Virus record (IMG/VR): IMGVR_UViG_3300015373_000022
Location: 1-35,518 of that record
DNA: 35,518 bases
Direction: 5' to 3' (one strand)
Origin: a virus
Shown here: positions 16,989 to 25,035 of the stretch, piece after piece
How positions within the stretch are numbered: the first letter of the stretch is position 1
Layout of the letters: each line of letters begins with the position of its first letter
Position numbers and translations under genes: made by a program
The notes under the pieces: generated by a model
What the model was told of the DNA's origin: nothing
What the model saw: the letters and a program-made list of their open reading frames with translations, nothing else
The model's database searches: none

Positions 16989-19384
16989 TGCCTAGGCGGC
17001 CTGGTGTCCTTACGGATGCTCAAATTCGGCAAATGATTGGTAGAATGTCTGGTAGTCAAAGACCAGATCAACCAAACATTGGGCCTGTAGGGGCACCAGT
17101 CCCTGGTTTTAATACTCCAGTTGCAGATCAATTACTAAATAGACCAGTTGATCCTGCAACTGGAGTACAAGCACCATTAAATCCAGGTCAAGTTAATAAT
17201 GTTCTAAAAGAACTTATGCGTGGATCATTGGGCCAATATGGATTGACAGAACGTGACATTCGCAGATTATATCGTGGCGTCAATTTTAATCTTCGCTCTC
17301 TTAGTGACCCTTATCTTATGCGTATGGTTCGGGGACTCCTCGACCAAGGATTGAACATGAAACAGATCATGCGTGATCCTGCTTTCATGGACTATCGCCA
17401 GAATTACCAGGGGATGAGGGAAACTGGCGAACAAAACATGGCTACTGATCTAGCCTGGGTTGAGAAATTCCGTAACGTAGCTCGCGATTCTTTTAATTCT
17501 CTCTTACTCTCAAATACAATGGGCGCTACTGCTGCTGCTGCTGGAGGTTCTGGTGGTGGAGGAGGCGGAGGTGGTGGGGGAGGATTTAGAAGATTTGGTG
17601 GCGGTGGCGGCGGAGATGGAGATAGTGGATTTTCCTCTGATTATGATATGGGTAGAGCTACTAGTCGAAAGATTGACTGGTGGCAACCATTTGTAAACCA
17701 AATTATTGAAGTCCTACCTGGAATTAAATCAGATAAACAACTTAAAGATTTTATCATTGGTATTAAGTCTACTATGGGTACAGATGAACCTACCCTACAG
17801 AAGATTCTTGACTCAGTAAGATCAAGGTCTACTGAGAGACAGAGGAATCAGATTCTCGATCTATGGGGTAAGACTGGTGCTGAAACTGGTGGACCCAATA
17901 AATATTTGAATGAAGCTCCTGAACTTAAAGAACAATACGCAGCAGTAGGAACTGAGCTTCAAGGTGATCTTAGTGCTTCCGAGAATAGAGAGATTCTAGC
18001 TAGACGTAAATATGAAGGGCCTACTAACGTTGATCAAATGAGGGCCATTTGGAATAAACTTGGTTTAGCACAGCAGGTACAAGTTGATCCCGCTGTTCAA
18101 CAATACATTCAAAATAGACCTACAATTACAAAAGCTTCAACTGAACGTCTAACAGAATTGACTAATAAAGAAAAAGAAGGTGATCTTTCTGAGGAAGAAG
18201 TAGCAGAACTACAAACTCTACGAGATACTAAACTAGCTCTAATTAACCAACCACTTGCTGAAGCTGGATATAGTCCTACTGCATTGAGAGTTCAAGATAT
18301 TCTAGCTGATGCTATGCCAAATGCTGTTACTGGTCAAGGTGCTTATACTCCAAAAGCCGTCATGATGAGTGCTTACAATAGAAAGCAGAGACGGCTAGCT
18401 AAAGAAATTGTAAAGAATCAGCAAGAGCAACAACAATTAGCTATGACTCAAACTGTTGCTAGAAACCTTTCTGGTAACTGGGGACCAATGGAAACCTATA
18501 GGGGTGTGAAGTTGGATTCCGATATTGACTGGGATATCGATGTTCCTAAACTTCCTCCTGGTGGCTTTCCTGGAAAAGGTTTACCTGGTGTTGGTATAGA
18601 TGAAGGTACTGGTCAGGCAGGAAACTATATCCCTAACTTGAAAAGAGCGCCTAGAGTTATTTCAGCAGCGGCTAGAAGGAGAGCTGTTTTAGCTGACGCT
18701 GATCCGATTAATGCTATGAATCCAGCTAGGTTGCCTTATGGTGCTAGGTCAACTATGTATGGAATTCCTGATCGAAGTGGGCAAGGACCAGCTAATCCAA
18801 ATGCTGCAAGGATTGGTGCTCGTACAGAACCACCTCCTTCTAATATTATAGATACTATTGTTAATCCTAAACTTCCTACAGGTAGAAGAAGGCAAAGAGC
18901 AGAAGAACAATCCGTTAGAGTTAGTCAACCAGGACAGAAATCCTATACCAATCTTTTGAATCCCTTTAGACCATCAATTCCACAAGCTCCACGGAATTAT
19001 GATACAATGAATCCATCTACTACTGCTGACGTGTTTGGTTTACCAAAGACTGGTGGTGGAGGAGGAACTAGTGCTCCTACTTATTCTTTCCAAACTGGTG
19101 GTTATGAACAGATTGTAAATGACGCTATTACAAAGGAAAGAGAAAAACAAGCTGCCGCTGCTGCTGTTCAGAGGATAATTTCTTCTGCGTATAAATCAGC
19201 TGGTAGCAGTGGTGATAGTGGTGGTACTTCTTATCCTGGTGCTGTTTCCTCGTATGGTACTCCTGAAATCCAAAGGTCTGTTAGGGCACAGAACGCTATT
19301 AATAGATTGATTTCACCACAGAAGAAACAACAGTCTTACTATCAACAAACCCATCCTAGCAGTTATAATCCTGGCGGAGCATAA
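16988..19384 (+). CDS. large virion protein with glycine-rich linker
   Basis: A 798-aa protein coupled by TAATG. The N-terminal ~180 residues are helical (TERDIRRLYRGVNFNLRSL, QIMRDPAFMDYRQNY). They are followed by a Gly-rich linker (about residues 186-213, two nearly pure Gly runs) and then an acidic and helical region. The C-terminal third is Pro/Gly/Asn-rich and probably disordered. The position before the 1270-aa protein and after the fibre suggests an internal or ejection protein of a short-tailed phage. No lytic domain is apparent. Confidence 0.7.
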   Translation: MPRRPGVLTDAQIRQMIGRMSGSQRPDQPNIGPVGAPVPGFNTPVADQLLNRPVDPATGVQAPLNPGQVNNVLKELMRGSLGQYGLTERDIRRLYRGVNFNLRSLSDPYLMRMVRGLLDQGLNMKQIMRDPAFMDYRQNYQGMRETGEQNMATDLAWVEKFRNVARDSFNSLLLSNTMGATAAAAGGSGGGGGGGGGGGFRRFGGGGGGDGDSGFSSDYDMGRATSRKIDWWQPFVNQIIEVLPGIKSDKQLKDFIIGIKSTMGTDEPTLQKILDSVRSRSTERQRNQILDLWGKTGAETGGPNKYLNEAPELKEQYAAVGTELQGDLSASENREILARRKYEGPTNVDQMRAIWNKLGLAQQVQVDPAVQQYIQNRPTITKASTERLTELTNKEKEGDLSEEEVAELQTLRDTKLALINQPLAEAGYSPTALRVQDILADAMPNAVTGQGAYTPKAVMMSAYNRKQRRLAKEIVKNQQEQQQLAMTQTVARNLSGNWGPMETYRGVKLDSDIDWDIDVPKLPPGGFPGKGLPGVGIDEGTGQAGNYIPNLKRAPRVISAAARRRAVLADADPINAMNPARLPYGARSTMYGIPDRSGQGPANPNAARIGARTEPPPSNIIDTIVNPKLPTGRRRQRAEEQSVRVSQPGQKSYTNLLNPFRPSIPQAPRNYDTMNPSTTADVFGLPKTGGGGGTSAPTYSFQTGGYEQIVNDAITKEREKQAAAAAVQRIISSAYKSAGSSGDSGGTSYPGAVSSYGTPEIQRSVRAQNAINRLISPQKKQQSYYQQTHPSSYNPGGA

Positions 19385-22300
19385 ATGGGTATTGCTGACT
19401 ACTTCCAGAAGGCCATGCAGGCCGACCTGGGTAATCGCCTAGGTCAAAGGTTGTCAGTACCTCAGCCTTATATACCCCAAACTAAAAACGTTATTCCAAG
19501 ACCAAGTGATGTAGTTTCAGGTATTAGACAAGGAATTATTGACCTTCCATCTGAAATTGAGAAAGGTTACGAAAGAGTCTTTGGAGAAAGAGCCACTGGT
19601 GGTGAGGGTGGTGGCTTGATGGCAAAGATAATGAGGGAAGCTGGGAAAGAACAAGACATAGCAAGAAATATAGAAAACAGAAGAGTCGCTGGTTTAACTA
19701 AGAAGATACTTGAAAAGAACCGAGTTGATTTCGCTGCTCAGATGGAAGATATGAGAGCGAAGGAAGGTGAAGAAGCTAAGAACGACCTGTTTGAACAGTA
19801 TAAGAAAGAAGGTCTATCTGACGTTAATGCTAAGTGGCTTGCCGATCAACAAGGCGAGTCACAAGGCTTTAGTGGTTGGGTAGATAAGAACGTTGGTAAG
19901 TACGTATCGCCAGTTTTCAACAATCCGCAGAATGCCATTTTTGGAATGCTGCAACAACCTCAAGAGGAAACTGGTGGTAAACCGGGATATGGAGATATCC
20001 TACCTGGTATGCTCCGTGGCTTACAGTATGGTATTACTGGTCATAAACAGTATGATGCTGGTAAGATCATGGAACAGTATTTTCCTTCGGCTCCACATGC
20101 TGCAAAAGTTGGTGGTGCTGCTGCTTTAACTCTTACTGCTGACCCTCTAAACCTTTTTGGTGCAGGAGCACTTAAATATTCAAGGGAAGGTAAATATCTA
20201 AACGACGTTGGGATGGCTGAGAATGTTGCTGAGCAGGTAAGGAAAGCTGCTACTGAATCTGGAATTGATTTAGGTCGTTATGCTACTAGTGGTAGTAAAA
20301 TTGTTTCTCATGAAGCTGCTCTTGATAACATTGTACAGAAGGTTGTAAGTCAAGTTCAAAGTCGAGTTCTTGATATTAAGGGTGGTGGTGCTAAGGGTCG
20401 TCTTAATGTAGGTTCTCGAAAGGGATTCGCTGCTGCTGCTGCCGCTGATGCTACGAATGAGGCACGTAAAGGTATACTTGGTAGGTTTGAAGATATTCTA
20501 GATGACTATCGTAAATGGGTTATGGACCCAGCTAATAGAGGTAAGGTTTTTGATCCTGTTCGTATGATTTCTATGCGAGCAATTGATAGGCATTTTGATG
20601 ATTTTATGAGAATCCTGAACACTAAGACTGGCAGGATTACTGATAAAATGCTTGATGATGTTGCTGAACAGGTTCGTAGAAACTTCGATAAGGGTGGCGA
20701 GGAATTCGGCCAAGCTGTTTATAGGAATGTTGGACAATCCTATTATAATGCCCCTGCAATAAGAGTTGCAGGTAAGTATGTGAAGATTCCATTCCTTGGT
20801 AAGGCAATGTCATCTATCCAGACTGGTAGTAGATTCAATGATATGGAAGCTATTACCAGTCTTTCCCATGCTGGTCAATTCCCAGGTAAGTTGGCTCTAC
20901 TACAGAACCGTGGGCGTGCTCATGGGGTTCAGCTTCTAGAACAACTTAGAGAAGAAGTAGAGAAGTTCGCAACTGACTACGATAAGGGTCAACGTGAAGC
21001 CATCATGGAGATGGCAGAAAAACCTATGGGAGCATTCCCACATGACCCACATCTACAGAGTGGGTTAGATTTCTACCGTCAGAAGATGGATGAAATATTT
21101 GATCGGGAAGCTAAATCTGGTGTTCCAGGTCGTAGTCCAGATCAAAAGCTGGATAACTATACCTTCGTATGGAACAGACGAGGAAGTCCTAAGAGACTTA
21201 GAGAATTTAAGAATGGTAGACGTGATCAAATTTGGGCAAAAAAGGGTGCTGCAAACTATAACGTAGCAGCAGCTAAGCTCAAGAAGTTCAATCCAGTTAC
21301 TGATCCATTTAAACAAATTCTTCTTCGACAAGCTAAGAGTAATCGTGACGTTACTAGAGCGTTGTTCATTTCTGATCTTGCAGAAAACTACGGCCATGTG
21401 GCTAGGGGTTTGCCTGTTGATGCAGCAGAAAGACAGAAGCTAGTTAAACTAAATAAAGAGCATCTAGCCGAACCTTTGCGAGATTTAGCTAAAGGTCGCG
21501 GGGATGAATGGTATCTACCTCAATCATATCATGACGCTTATGATGACTTTAATGAACTATCTAAATTTAACGCTGACTATAGGCCAGTTCGTTGGCTTAG
21601 AAAGATAACCAACTTCATCAAGGCTTCCGCCACAGTCTATAATCCCGGTTACCATCCTAGAAACATGATATCTGATGCTGTCATGGGATTCCTAGATGGA
21701 GTTGGGCTTAAAGCATGGAGTACTTATCTCTCTAAGGCTGGCTTCTATAGGAAGGGAATAGAAAAAGTTCCAAGGTTCCATTTGAGATCAGGCGCTAAGT
21801 TTAGAATTGGTGAGAACTACGTACTTAGTGCTGATGAAGCTCAGCGTTTGTTCAAAGCTAACTCTGCTGGTGGTGGCTTTGCTGTAGGGGACGTTGGTGG
21901 CAATCTTATGTCACAAGTCGGCTCTAAAATTAACGATAGAGTGAGAAACATATCTGAGGTTCGTGAGGACTTCGGACGTATGGTTCACTTTATGGAAGCT
22001 TTAAAGCAAGAGTATCGTGGACTTAGAAAGTCTGGCTTGTCTCAAACTGCCCGTGAAGCAAAGGCAGTAGAACAAGCTGCGTGGCGAGTTAACCATTACA
22101 AATTTGATTATGGCGCACTTACCAAATGGGAACAGCGGGTTATGAAACCTGCTATTCCTTTCTATACATTCACTCGTAAAGCCGTTCCTACTTTGATGGA
22201 GAGTTTTATAACTCATCCAAAGTGGTTGTTGAGATACCAACGACTTCGTGAAGCTAGAGATGGAGATGAAGCTAAGAACTTCATGAGCTATCAGCTTCCT

Positions 22301-23197
22301 GATTGGATGAAAGAAACTGGCTTCGCTACAATAGCTGACGAGAAAGAGCCATTGAACTTCACGTTTGATACTCTCCCTACAGATGCACTAGCTAGTGTGA
22401 TACCGCCTGGTAAGAAGAACATTTCTAACCTTGCACAAACACTTGTAGAACAAGTTAACCCTCTAGCTCAGGCACCATTTGAACTAGCTAACAGGCGTCA
22501 GATTTTCTCTGGTAAGAAGATCGATAGCCCTTGGGAATACATGCTAGATAAAATTGGTGGACCTTTGAATGCCGCTGAGCAATTCAAGACTAACTGGGAT
22601 AGAGGCAGGCCGTTCATGGAGAACATTCTCAGTAGTCGTCTAGGACTTGGATTGCCACTTCACAGAGTGTCTCGTGAACAGATGGATTTCCAGGCTAAAC
22701 AATGGGAAGATAAGAACATAGAAGCCCCTCGTGATAAGTTCAACGAGGGAGAGGGTAAAAAGAAGGGTATTCGTATTGTTATCTCTAAGGGACAGAGACC
22801 TATAGATCCATCGTCTTATAAGGTGGTAGATGACAATACAGGTAAAACTCTTTGGGAAGGTGTAGACCCTTGGGTAGCTATACAAATGGCTAAGAGAAGT
22901 AAGGGTTCTCAACTAGATACTAACCTAGACGATTGGAACGAGGGTTATACTGATGACAATGACGTATTCCATCGTGGAGTAGGAGAAACACACAACCTTC
23001 GTATTTATTACTCTGAGAGGAAAGACGGAAATTCCTACAGGGTAAAGGACACAAAGTCTGATAAGATTCTCTTTGAATCTAAAGACCCTCAGAAGGCTTT
23101 GAACTTTGCTCGTAGCAGAGCAAAGAATAGACCTGCCTCTTACAAACGAGACAGGAAAGAACGCAGAAGCATAATGCCATATGAAAGGGTAGGCTAA
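19385..23197 (+). CDS. giant internal/ejection protein with duplicated C-terminal domain
   Basis: A 1270-aa protein, the largest in the window. The first ~230 residues are helical and charged. A small hydrophobic stretch (about 243-264, GGAAALTLTADPLNLFGAG) could touch a membrane. Around residue 752 is a YNPGYHPRNMISD motif followed by a hydrophobic GFLDG segment; I recall this NPGxHxRNxxS pattern from large virion proteins of uncultured phages. The C-terminus carries two copies of a ~48-aa domain (about 1127-1174 and 1202-1248) and a basic tail. It may be the equivalent of T7 internal proteins. The exact role is unproven. Confidence 0.75.
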   Translation: MGIADYFQKAMQADLGNRLGQRLSVPQPYIPQTKNVIPRPSDVVSGIRQGIIDLPSEIEKGYERVFGERATGGEGGGLMAKIMREAGKEQDIARNIENRRVAGLTKKILEKNRVDFAAQMEDMRAKEGEEAKNDLFEQYKKEGLSDVNAKWLADQQGESQGFSGWVDKNVGKYVSPVFNNPQNAIFGMLQQPQEETGGKPGYGDILPGMLRGLQYGITGHKQYDAGKIMEQYFPSAPHAAKVGGAAALTLTADPLNLFGAGALKYSREGKYLNDVGMAENVAEQVRKAATESGIDLGRYATSGSKIVSHEAALDNIVQKVVSQVQSRVLDIKGGGAKGRLNVGSRKGFAAAAAADATNEARKGILGRFEDILDDYRKWVMDPANRGKVFDPVRMISMRAIDRHFDDFMRILNTKTGRITDKMLDDVAEQVRRNFDKGGEEFGQAVYRNVGQSYYNAPAIRVAGKYVKIPFLGKAMSSIQTGSRFNDMEAITSLSHAGQFPGKLALLQNRGRAHGVQLLEQLREEVEKFATDYDKGQREAIMEMAEKPMGAFPHDPHLQSGLDFYRQKMDEIFDREAKSGVPGRSPDQKLDNYTFVWNRRGSPKRLREFKNGRRDQIWAKKGAANYNVAAAKLKKFNPVTDPFKQILLRQAKSNRDVTRALFISDLAENYGHVARGLPVDAAERQKLVKLNKEHLAEPLRDLAKGRGDEWYLPQSYHDAYDDFNELSKFNADYRPVRWLRKITNFIKASATVYNPGYHPRNMISDAVMGFLDGVGLKAWSTYLSKAGFYRKGIEKVPRFHLRSGAKFRIGENYVLSADEAQRLFKANSAGGGFAVGDVGGNLMSQVGSKINDRVRNISEVREDFGRMVHFMEALKQEYRGLRKSGLSQTAREAKAVEQAAWRVNHYKFDYGALTKWEQRVMKPAIPFYTFTRKAVPTLMESFITHPKWLLRYQRLREARDGDEAKNFMSYQLPDWMKETGFATIADEKEPLNFTFDTLPTDALASVIPPGKKNISNLAQTLVEQVNPLAQAPFELANRRQIFSGKKIDSPWEYMLDKIGGPLNAAEQFKTNWDRGRPFMENILSSRLGLGLPLHRVSREQMDFQAKQWEDKNIEAPRDKFNEGEGKKKGIRIVISKGQRPIDPSSYKVVDDNTGKTLWEGVDPWVAIQMAKRSKGSQLDTNLDDWNEGYTDDNDVFHRGVGETHNLRIYYSERKDGNSYRVKDTKSDKILFESKDPQKALNFARSRAKNRPASYKRDRKERRSIMPYERVG
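22763..23128 (+). repeat. tandem C-terminal domain duplication within the 1270-aa gene
   Basis: Bases 22763-22906 and 22988-23128 encode related units. Both have RI-strand, SY(K/R)V, D, (T/S)(G/D)K-L-(W/F)E, DP, A and then a basic helix (AKRSKG / ARSRAKN). The nucleotide match is weak, so the duplication is old. Confidence 0.65.
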
Positions 23198-23331
23198 TGC
23201 CTGGCGTTGATATGAGTTCGATTAAGAACCCTAAAGCCTATGAAGCCCTAAAGAAAAAGGGCATGTCCAAGATGCAAGCCGCCAAAATTTCTAACAGTTT
23301 GATGAAGAAAATTTACAACCTTAAGAATTGA
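23197..23331 (+). CDS. 44-aa protein of the KNPxxYEALKKKGMSKxxAAxISN family
   Basis: This short gene starts at ATG 23197, overlapping the stop of the giant gene (TAATG), and ends at TGA 23329-23331. The core KNPKAYEALKKKGMSKMQAAKISN is a pattern I recognise from small actinobacterial and phage proteins of unknown function, sometimes annotated as DUF7218 or Rho-termination-like. It is the last gene of the + strand block and overlaps the convergent - strand gene by 11 bases. The small helical basic fold suggests nucleic-acid binding, but this is not shown. Confidence 0.75.
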   Translation: MPGVDMSSIKNPKAYEALKKKGMSKMQAAKISNSLMKKIYNLKN

Positions 23332-23611
23332 AACTATACTGTGTTTCAATAGGCCAACCTAAGATATGATATAAGTGGTTCTTCCTATCAGATAGACTCA
23401 TGATAGATAACATATAACCACAAATCTGAATAGCCTTAGCATCCCGTTCTTCAATAGCCTTACGCAGACACCATAGAATATCTACATCTTCAACTTCTCT
23501 AAGTCTGAGAAGCTCACGTAGTACTCCACCTTCCTCTTGTTTGTTATCCTCCCAATAAGTTTTTATCCGCTTCCCATCAGGACTCTTGGCTTCTGATCTC
23601 GAAATTGCCAT
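23321..23611 (-). CDS. hypothetical protein at the end of the right block
   Basis: A 96-aa charged, helical protein (ATG at 23611; a GTG at 23620 would add three residues). AGGGAG lies about ten bases upstream. The N-terminus is basic and polar (AISRSEAKSPDGKRIKTYWED). The middle is a Leu/Arg/Glu helix (GGVLRELLRLREVEDVD), followed by a second helix with a Cys pair seven residues apart. The start overlaps the end of the HNH-fold gene by 35 bases, so the two are probably co-expressed. I do not recognise the family. Confidence 0.6.
   Translation of the reverse strand: MAISRSEAKSPDGKRIKTYWEDNKQEEGGVLRELLRLREVEDVDILWCLRKAIEERDAKAIQICGYMLSIMSLSDRKNHLYHILGWPIETQYSFNS
23327..23350. terminator. inverted repeat at the convergent gene junction, possible weak bidirectional terminator
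   Basis: ATTGAAAC (23327-23334) pairs with GTTTCAAT (23343-23350) around an 8-base loop, exactly where the two blocks converge. It is AT-rich, so only a weak terminator. No better candidate lies nearby. Confidence 0.4.
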
Positions 23612-23846
23612 GAGTACCACACTCCCTACATATTAGGTTATCCAGGGGGATTCCCGCTCTTAAACCTAGGAACAGATTTTCGATAGAGCAATCTGTCCTA
23701 TCACCGTTTCGATAACCGACGGTTACATACTTTGGTAGAGGATGACCAAGATGTTCTTCCATCACCGCTCTAGCTTTTAATACAACTTTGCCGTCTTTGT
23801 TGTAGACGTATTCGTAGCCGCTTCCGCTTCTCAAGGAGCCTCCCAT
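23577..23846 (-). CDS. HNH-fold protein lacking the catalytic histidines
   Basis: An 89-aa protein that follows the common phage HNH pattern (AVMEEHLGxPL, then a turn, NGDRTDCSIENLFL). Where active members have HRxVMEEHLG and VVHHxNGD, this one has KARAVMEEHLG and VTVGYRNGD, so both key His positions are gone while the scaffold and the ENL ending remain. A single CxxC (CREC) follows. ATG at 23846 shares one base with the TTG of the divergent WhiB gene. The frame stays open upstream to ATG 23987, but that would lie antisense to the WhiB cysteines. It may be a DNA-binding regulator derived from a nuclease. Confidence 0.6.
   Translation of the reverse strand: MGGSLRSGSGYEYVYNKDGKVVLKARAVMEEHLGHPLPKYVTVGYRNGDRTDCSIENLFLGLRAGIPLDNLICRECGTHGNFEIRSQES
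23833..23838 (+). promoter_or_regulatory. ribosome-binding site that decides the WhiB TTG start
   Basis: AAGGAG lies seven bases upstream of TTG 23846. No ATG or GTG follows at a better distance before the first conserved Cys, so TTG is the start. Confidence 0.75.
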
Positions 23847-24253
23847 TGAAGAATGAATGGGTGGATTTAAGAAATTGTCGTACCGCAGATTTAGGGTTAT
23901 TCTTTTCTCTATACGAGGATGAACAGAAACTAGCAAAGAAGATTTGTAAAGGTTGTCCTGTGAAGGAACCTTGCTTAGAGTACGCATTGAAATCAGGGGA
24001 GTTTGGTATATGGGGTGGGACTAACGATAGAGAACGGAATCGTCTTAGGATTAAGCGATATCAGGAGCAGATAGGTTTGGTTGTGCATGTAACTGTTTCA
24101 CAGCATAGTAATATATGTGTGCCAGAGCATCCCACTTATGCATCCCCTTCTTCCCTTTCCGGTATTTCTTTCCCAACCACCCATACCCCACCGGCTTTAC
24201 CGAAGCTGGCTGGAGTACGATTTCCTTCCCAAGCTGTGAACAAAGCGTCCTGA
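23846..24253 (+). CDS. whiB: WhiB-family iron-sulfur transcription regulator
   Basis: A 135-aa protein with the WhiB signature: Cys11, Cys34, Cys37 and Cys43 (CKGCPVKEPCLEYAL) as ligands for a [4Fe-4S] cluster, then GIWGG at 54-58 and a basic RERNRLRIKR helix. WhiB proteins are confined to Actinobacteria and their phages; they bind the primary sigma factor and modulate transcription. It is the only + strand gene in the right block. The start is TTG with AAGGAG. The last ~68 codons are antisense to the RuvC-like gene and read as low-complexity Pro/Ser, so the functional part is probably residues 1-75. Confidence 0.88.
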   Translation: MKNEWVDLRNCRTADLGLFFSLYEDEQKLAKKICKGCPVKEPCLEYALKSGEFGIWGGTNDRERNRLRIKRYQEQIGLVVHVTVSQHSNICVPEHPTYASPSSLSGISFPTTHTPPALPKLAGVRFPSQAVNKAS

Positions 24254-24494
24254 TAGCTCCGATCATTTGCGGAGCTATCATATCGTCGTAGTCAAAAGCT
24301 CCTGATCTTGCGAAGCGAGGATCAATTAGGAAGTTCTCTACTATGATGATATCAGCTTCCTGTAGGAGAGGTTGTAACTCCAGTCCAGTGGTATCTTTGG
24401 ATTCCCCAAAGTTAGTTGGATGAATAACGTTATCTTCTAGTTCAGCAGTAGCCCATCCAGTTGTACCTCCTGGATCAATTCCCAGTAGGTGCAT
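24051..24494 (-). CDS. RuvC-like Holliday-junction resolvase
   Basis: A 147-aa RNase H-fold nuclease beginning MHLLGIDPGGTTGWA. The acidic residues expected at the active site are Asp7 (strand 1), Glu53 (IIVEN) and Asp122 (HKWDALAH). It would resolve branched DNA during replication or packaging. ATG at 24494 has GGAG eight bases upstream, and the conserved fold starts here. The frame stays open to 24566, but that extension lacks a ribosome site and overlaps another small gene. Codons 81-147 are antisense to WhiB. Confidence 0.85.
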   Translation of the reverse strand: MHLLGIDPGGTTGWATAELEDNVIHPTNFGESKDTTGLELQPLLQEADIIIVENFLIDPRFARSGAFDYDDMIAPQMIGAIRTLCSQLGKEIVLQPASVKPVGYGWLGKKYRKGKKGMHKWDALAHIYYYAVKQLHAQPNLSAPDIA

Positions 24495-24624
24495 AAACTG
24501 TACTCCAGAACTTGACGATATCCTCAGGATATGGACGTGTGTGTACTGCTTCGTTAAGCATTGCATTACATCTACACGTCGTTGTTATTAAAGGACAGTT
24601 GTTCAAACTTTGTGGGTTTCCCAC
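24475..24624 (-). CDS. candidate 49-aa Cys-containing small protein
   Basis: A short frame from GTG 24624 to TGA 24475. It overlaps the preceding gene by 53 bases and the RuvC-like start by 20, which is the spacing style of this block. The product has NCPLITTTCRCNAMLNEAV then RPYPEDIVKFW, which looks like a real compact protein with a possible CxxxxxxCxC metal site. It is the only frame that bridges 24495-24571. The ribosome site (AGGA) is closer to the GTG than usual. It may start at a later codon, such as ATG 24561. Confidence 0.45.
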   Translation of the reverse strand: MGNPQSLNNCPLITTTCRCNAMLNEAVHTRPYPEDIVKFWSTVYAPTGN

Positions 24625-24817
24625 TTCCTGCCCTCTCGGACACAGCATCTTTATCTCCCGCTAATGATCTGATGGTCCATGACAGACCAATTGCTTCAGT
24701 CCTTGTACAGTTGATAACTGTATCAGTTTTGTGGTCATAAATCAAACAACGATTGTGTGGTAAAAAGGTAACGTCAAACCGTTCTTGACGTTCTGTAGAA
24801 ATTGCTCTACCGTTCAT
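24572..24817 (-). CDS. hypothetical protein
   Basis: An 81-aa protein starting ATG at 24817, overlapping the upstream TGA (ATGA). It has a beta-rich middle (RFDVTFLPHNRCLIYDHKTDTVINC) followed by a helix (RTEAIGLSWTIRSLAGD) and a polar C-terminus. It sits between a small protein and the RuvC-like region, downstream of the polymerase. No motif is recognised. A replication accessory role is only suggested by the operon. Confidence 0.6.
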   Translation of the reverse strand: MNGRAISTERQERFDVTFLPHNRCLIYDHKTDTVINCTRTEAIGLSWTIRSLAGDKDAVSERAGSGKPTKFEQLSFNNNDV

Positions 24818-25035
24818 CTTCCTTTATCTTCCTCATACACTCCCATATGTTCTCTAACTTCTGCTAGCTCTTGAGTGATATCCTCATCATCTCCCCAATC
24901 CTCTAGTAGGAGTTCGGCAAGACGAAAAGTTATGGGGCTGAACCTCACTTGAGCACAGTGAATAGCTGCATTTGAATTATCCAGGTGGTAATTCTGGAGA
25001 AAACACCACTGCAAAATAGTAAAATATTTGTTCAT
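24814..25035 (-). CDS. hypothetical protein after the DNA polymerase
   Basis: A 73-aa protein with ATG at 25035 overlapping the polymerase stop (ATGA). The N-terminal half is aromatic and uncharged (YFTILQWCFLQNYHL). The C-terminal half is acidic and helical (LAELLLEDWGDDEDITQELAEV). It is tightly coupled to the polymerase and to the following gene, so it is probably made in similar amounts. No family recognised. Confidence 0.6.
   Translation of the reverse strand: MNKYFTILQWCFLQNYHLDNSNAAIHCAQVRFSPITFRLAELLLEDWGDDEDITQELAEVREHMGVYEEDKGR

Noticed and set aside
17541-17620. Gly-rich run in the 798-aa gene as a microsatellite or assembly artefact
   Set aside because: The codons are mixed (GGT, GGA, GGC, GGG), so it is not a simple repeat expansion; it reads as a protein linker.
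23846-23987. Longer start (ATG 23987) for the HNH-fold gene
   Set aside because: It would run antisense through the WhiB cysteine region without a ribosome site; the conserved fold begins after 23846.
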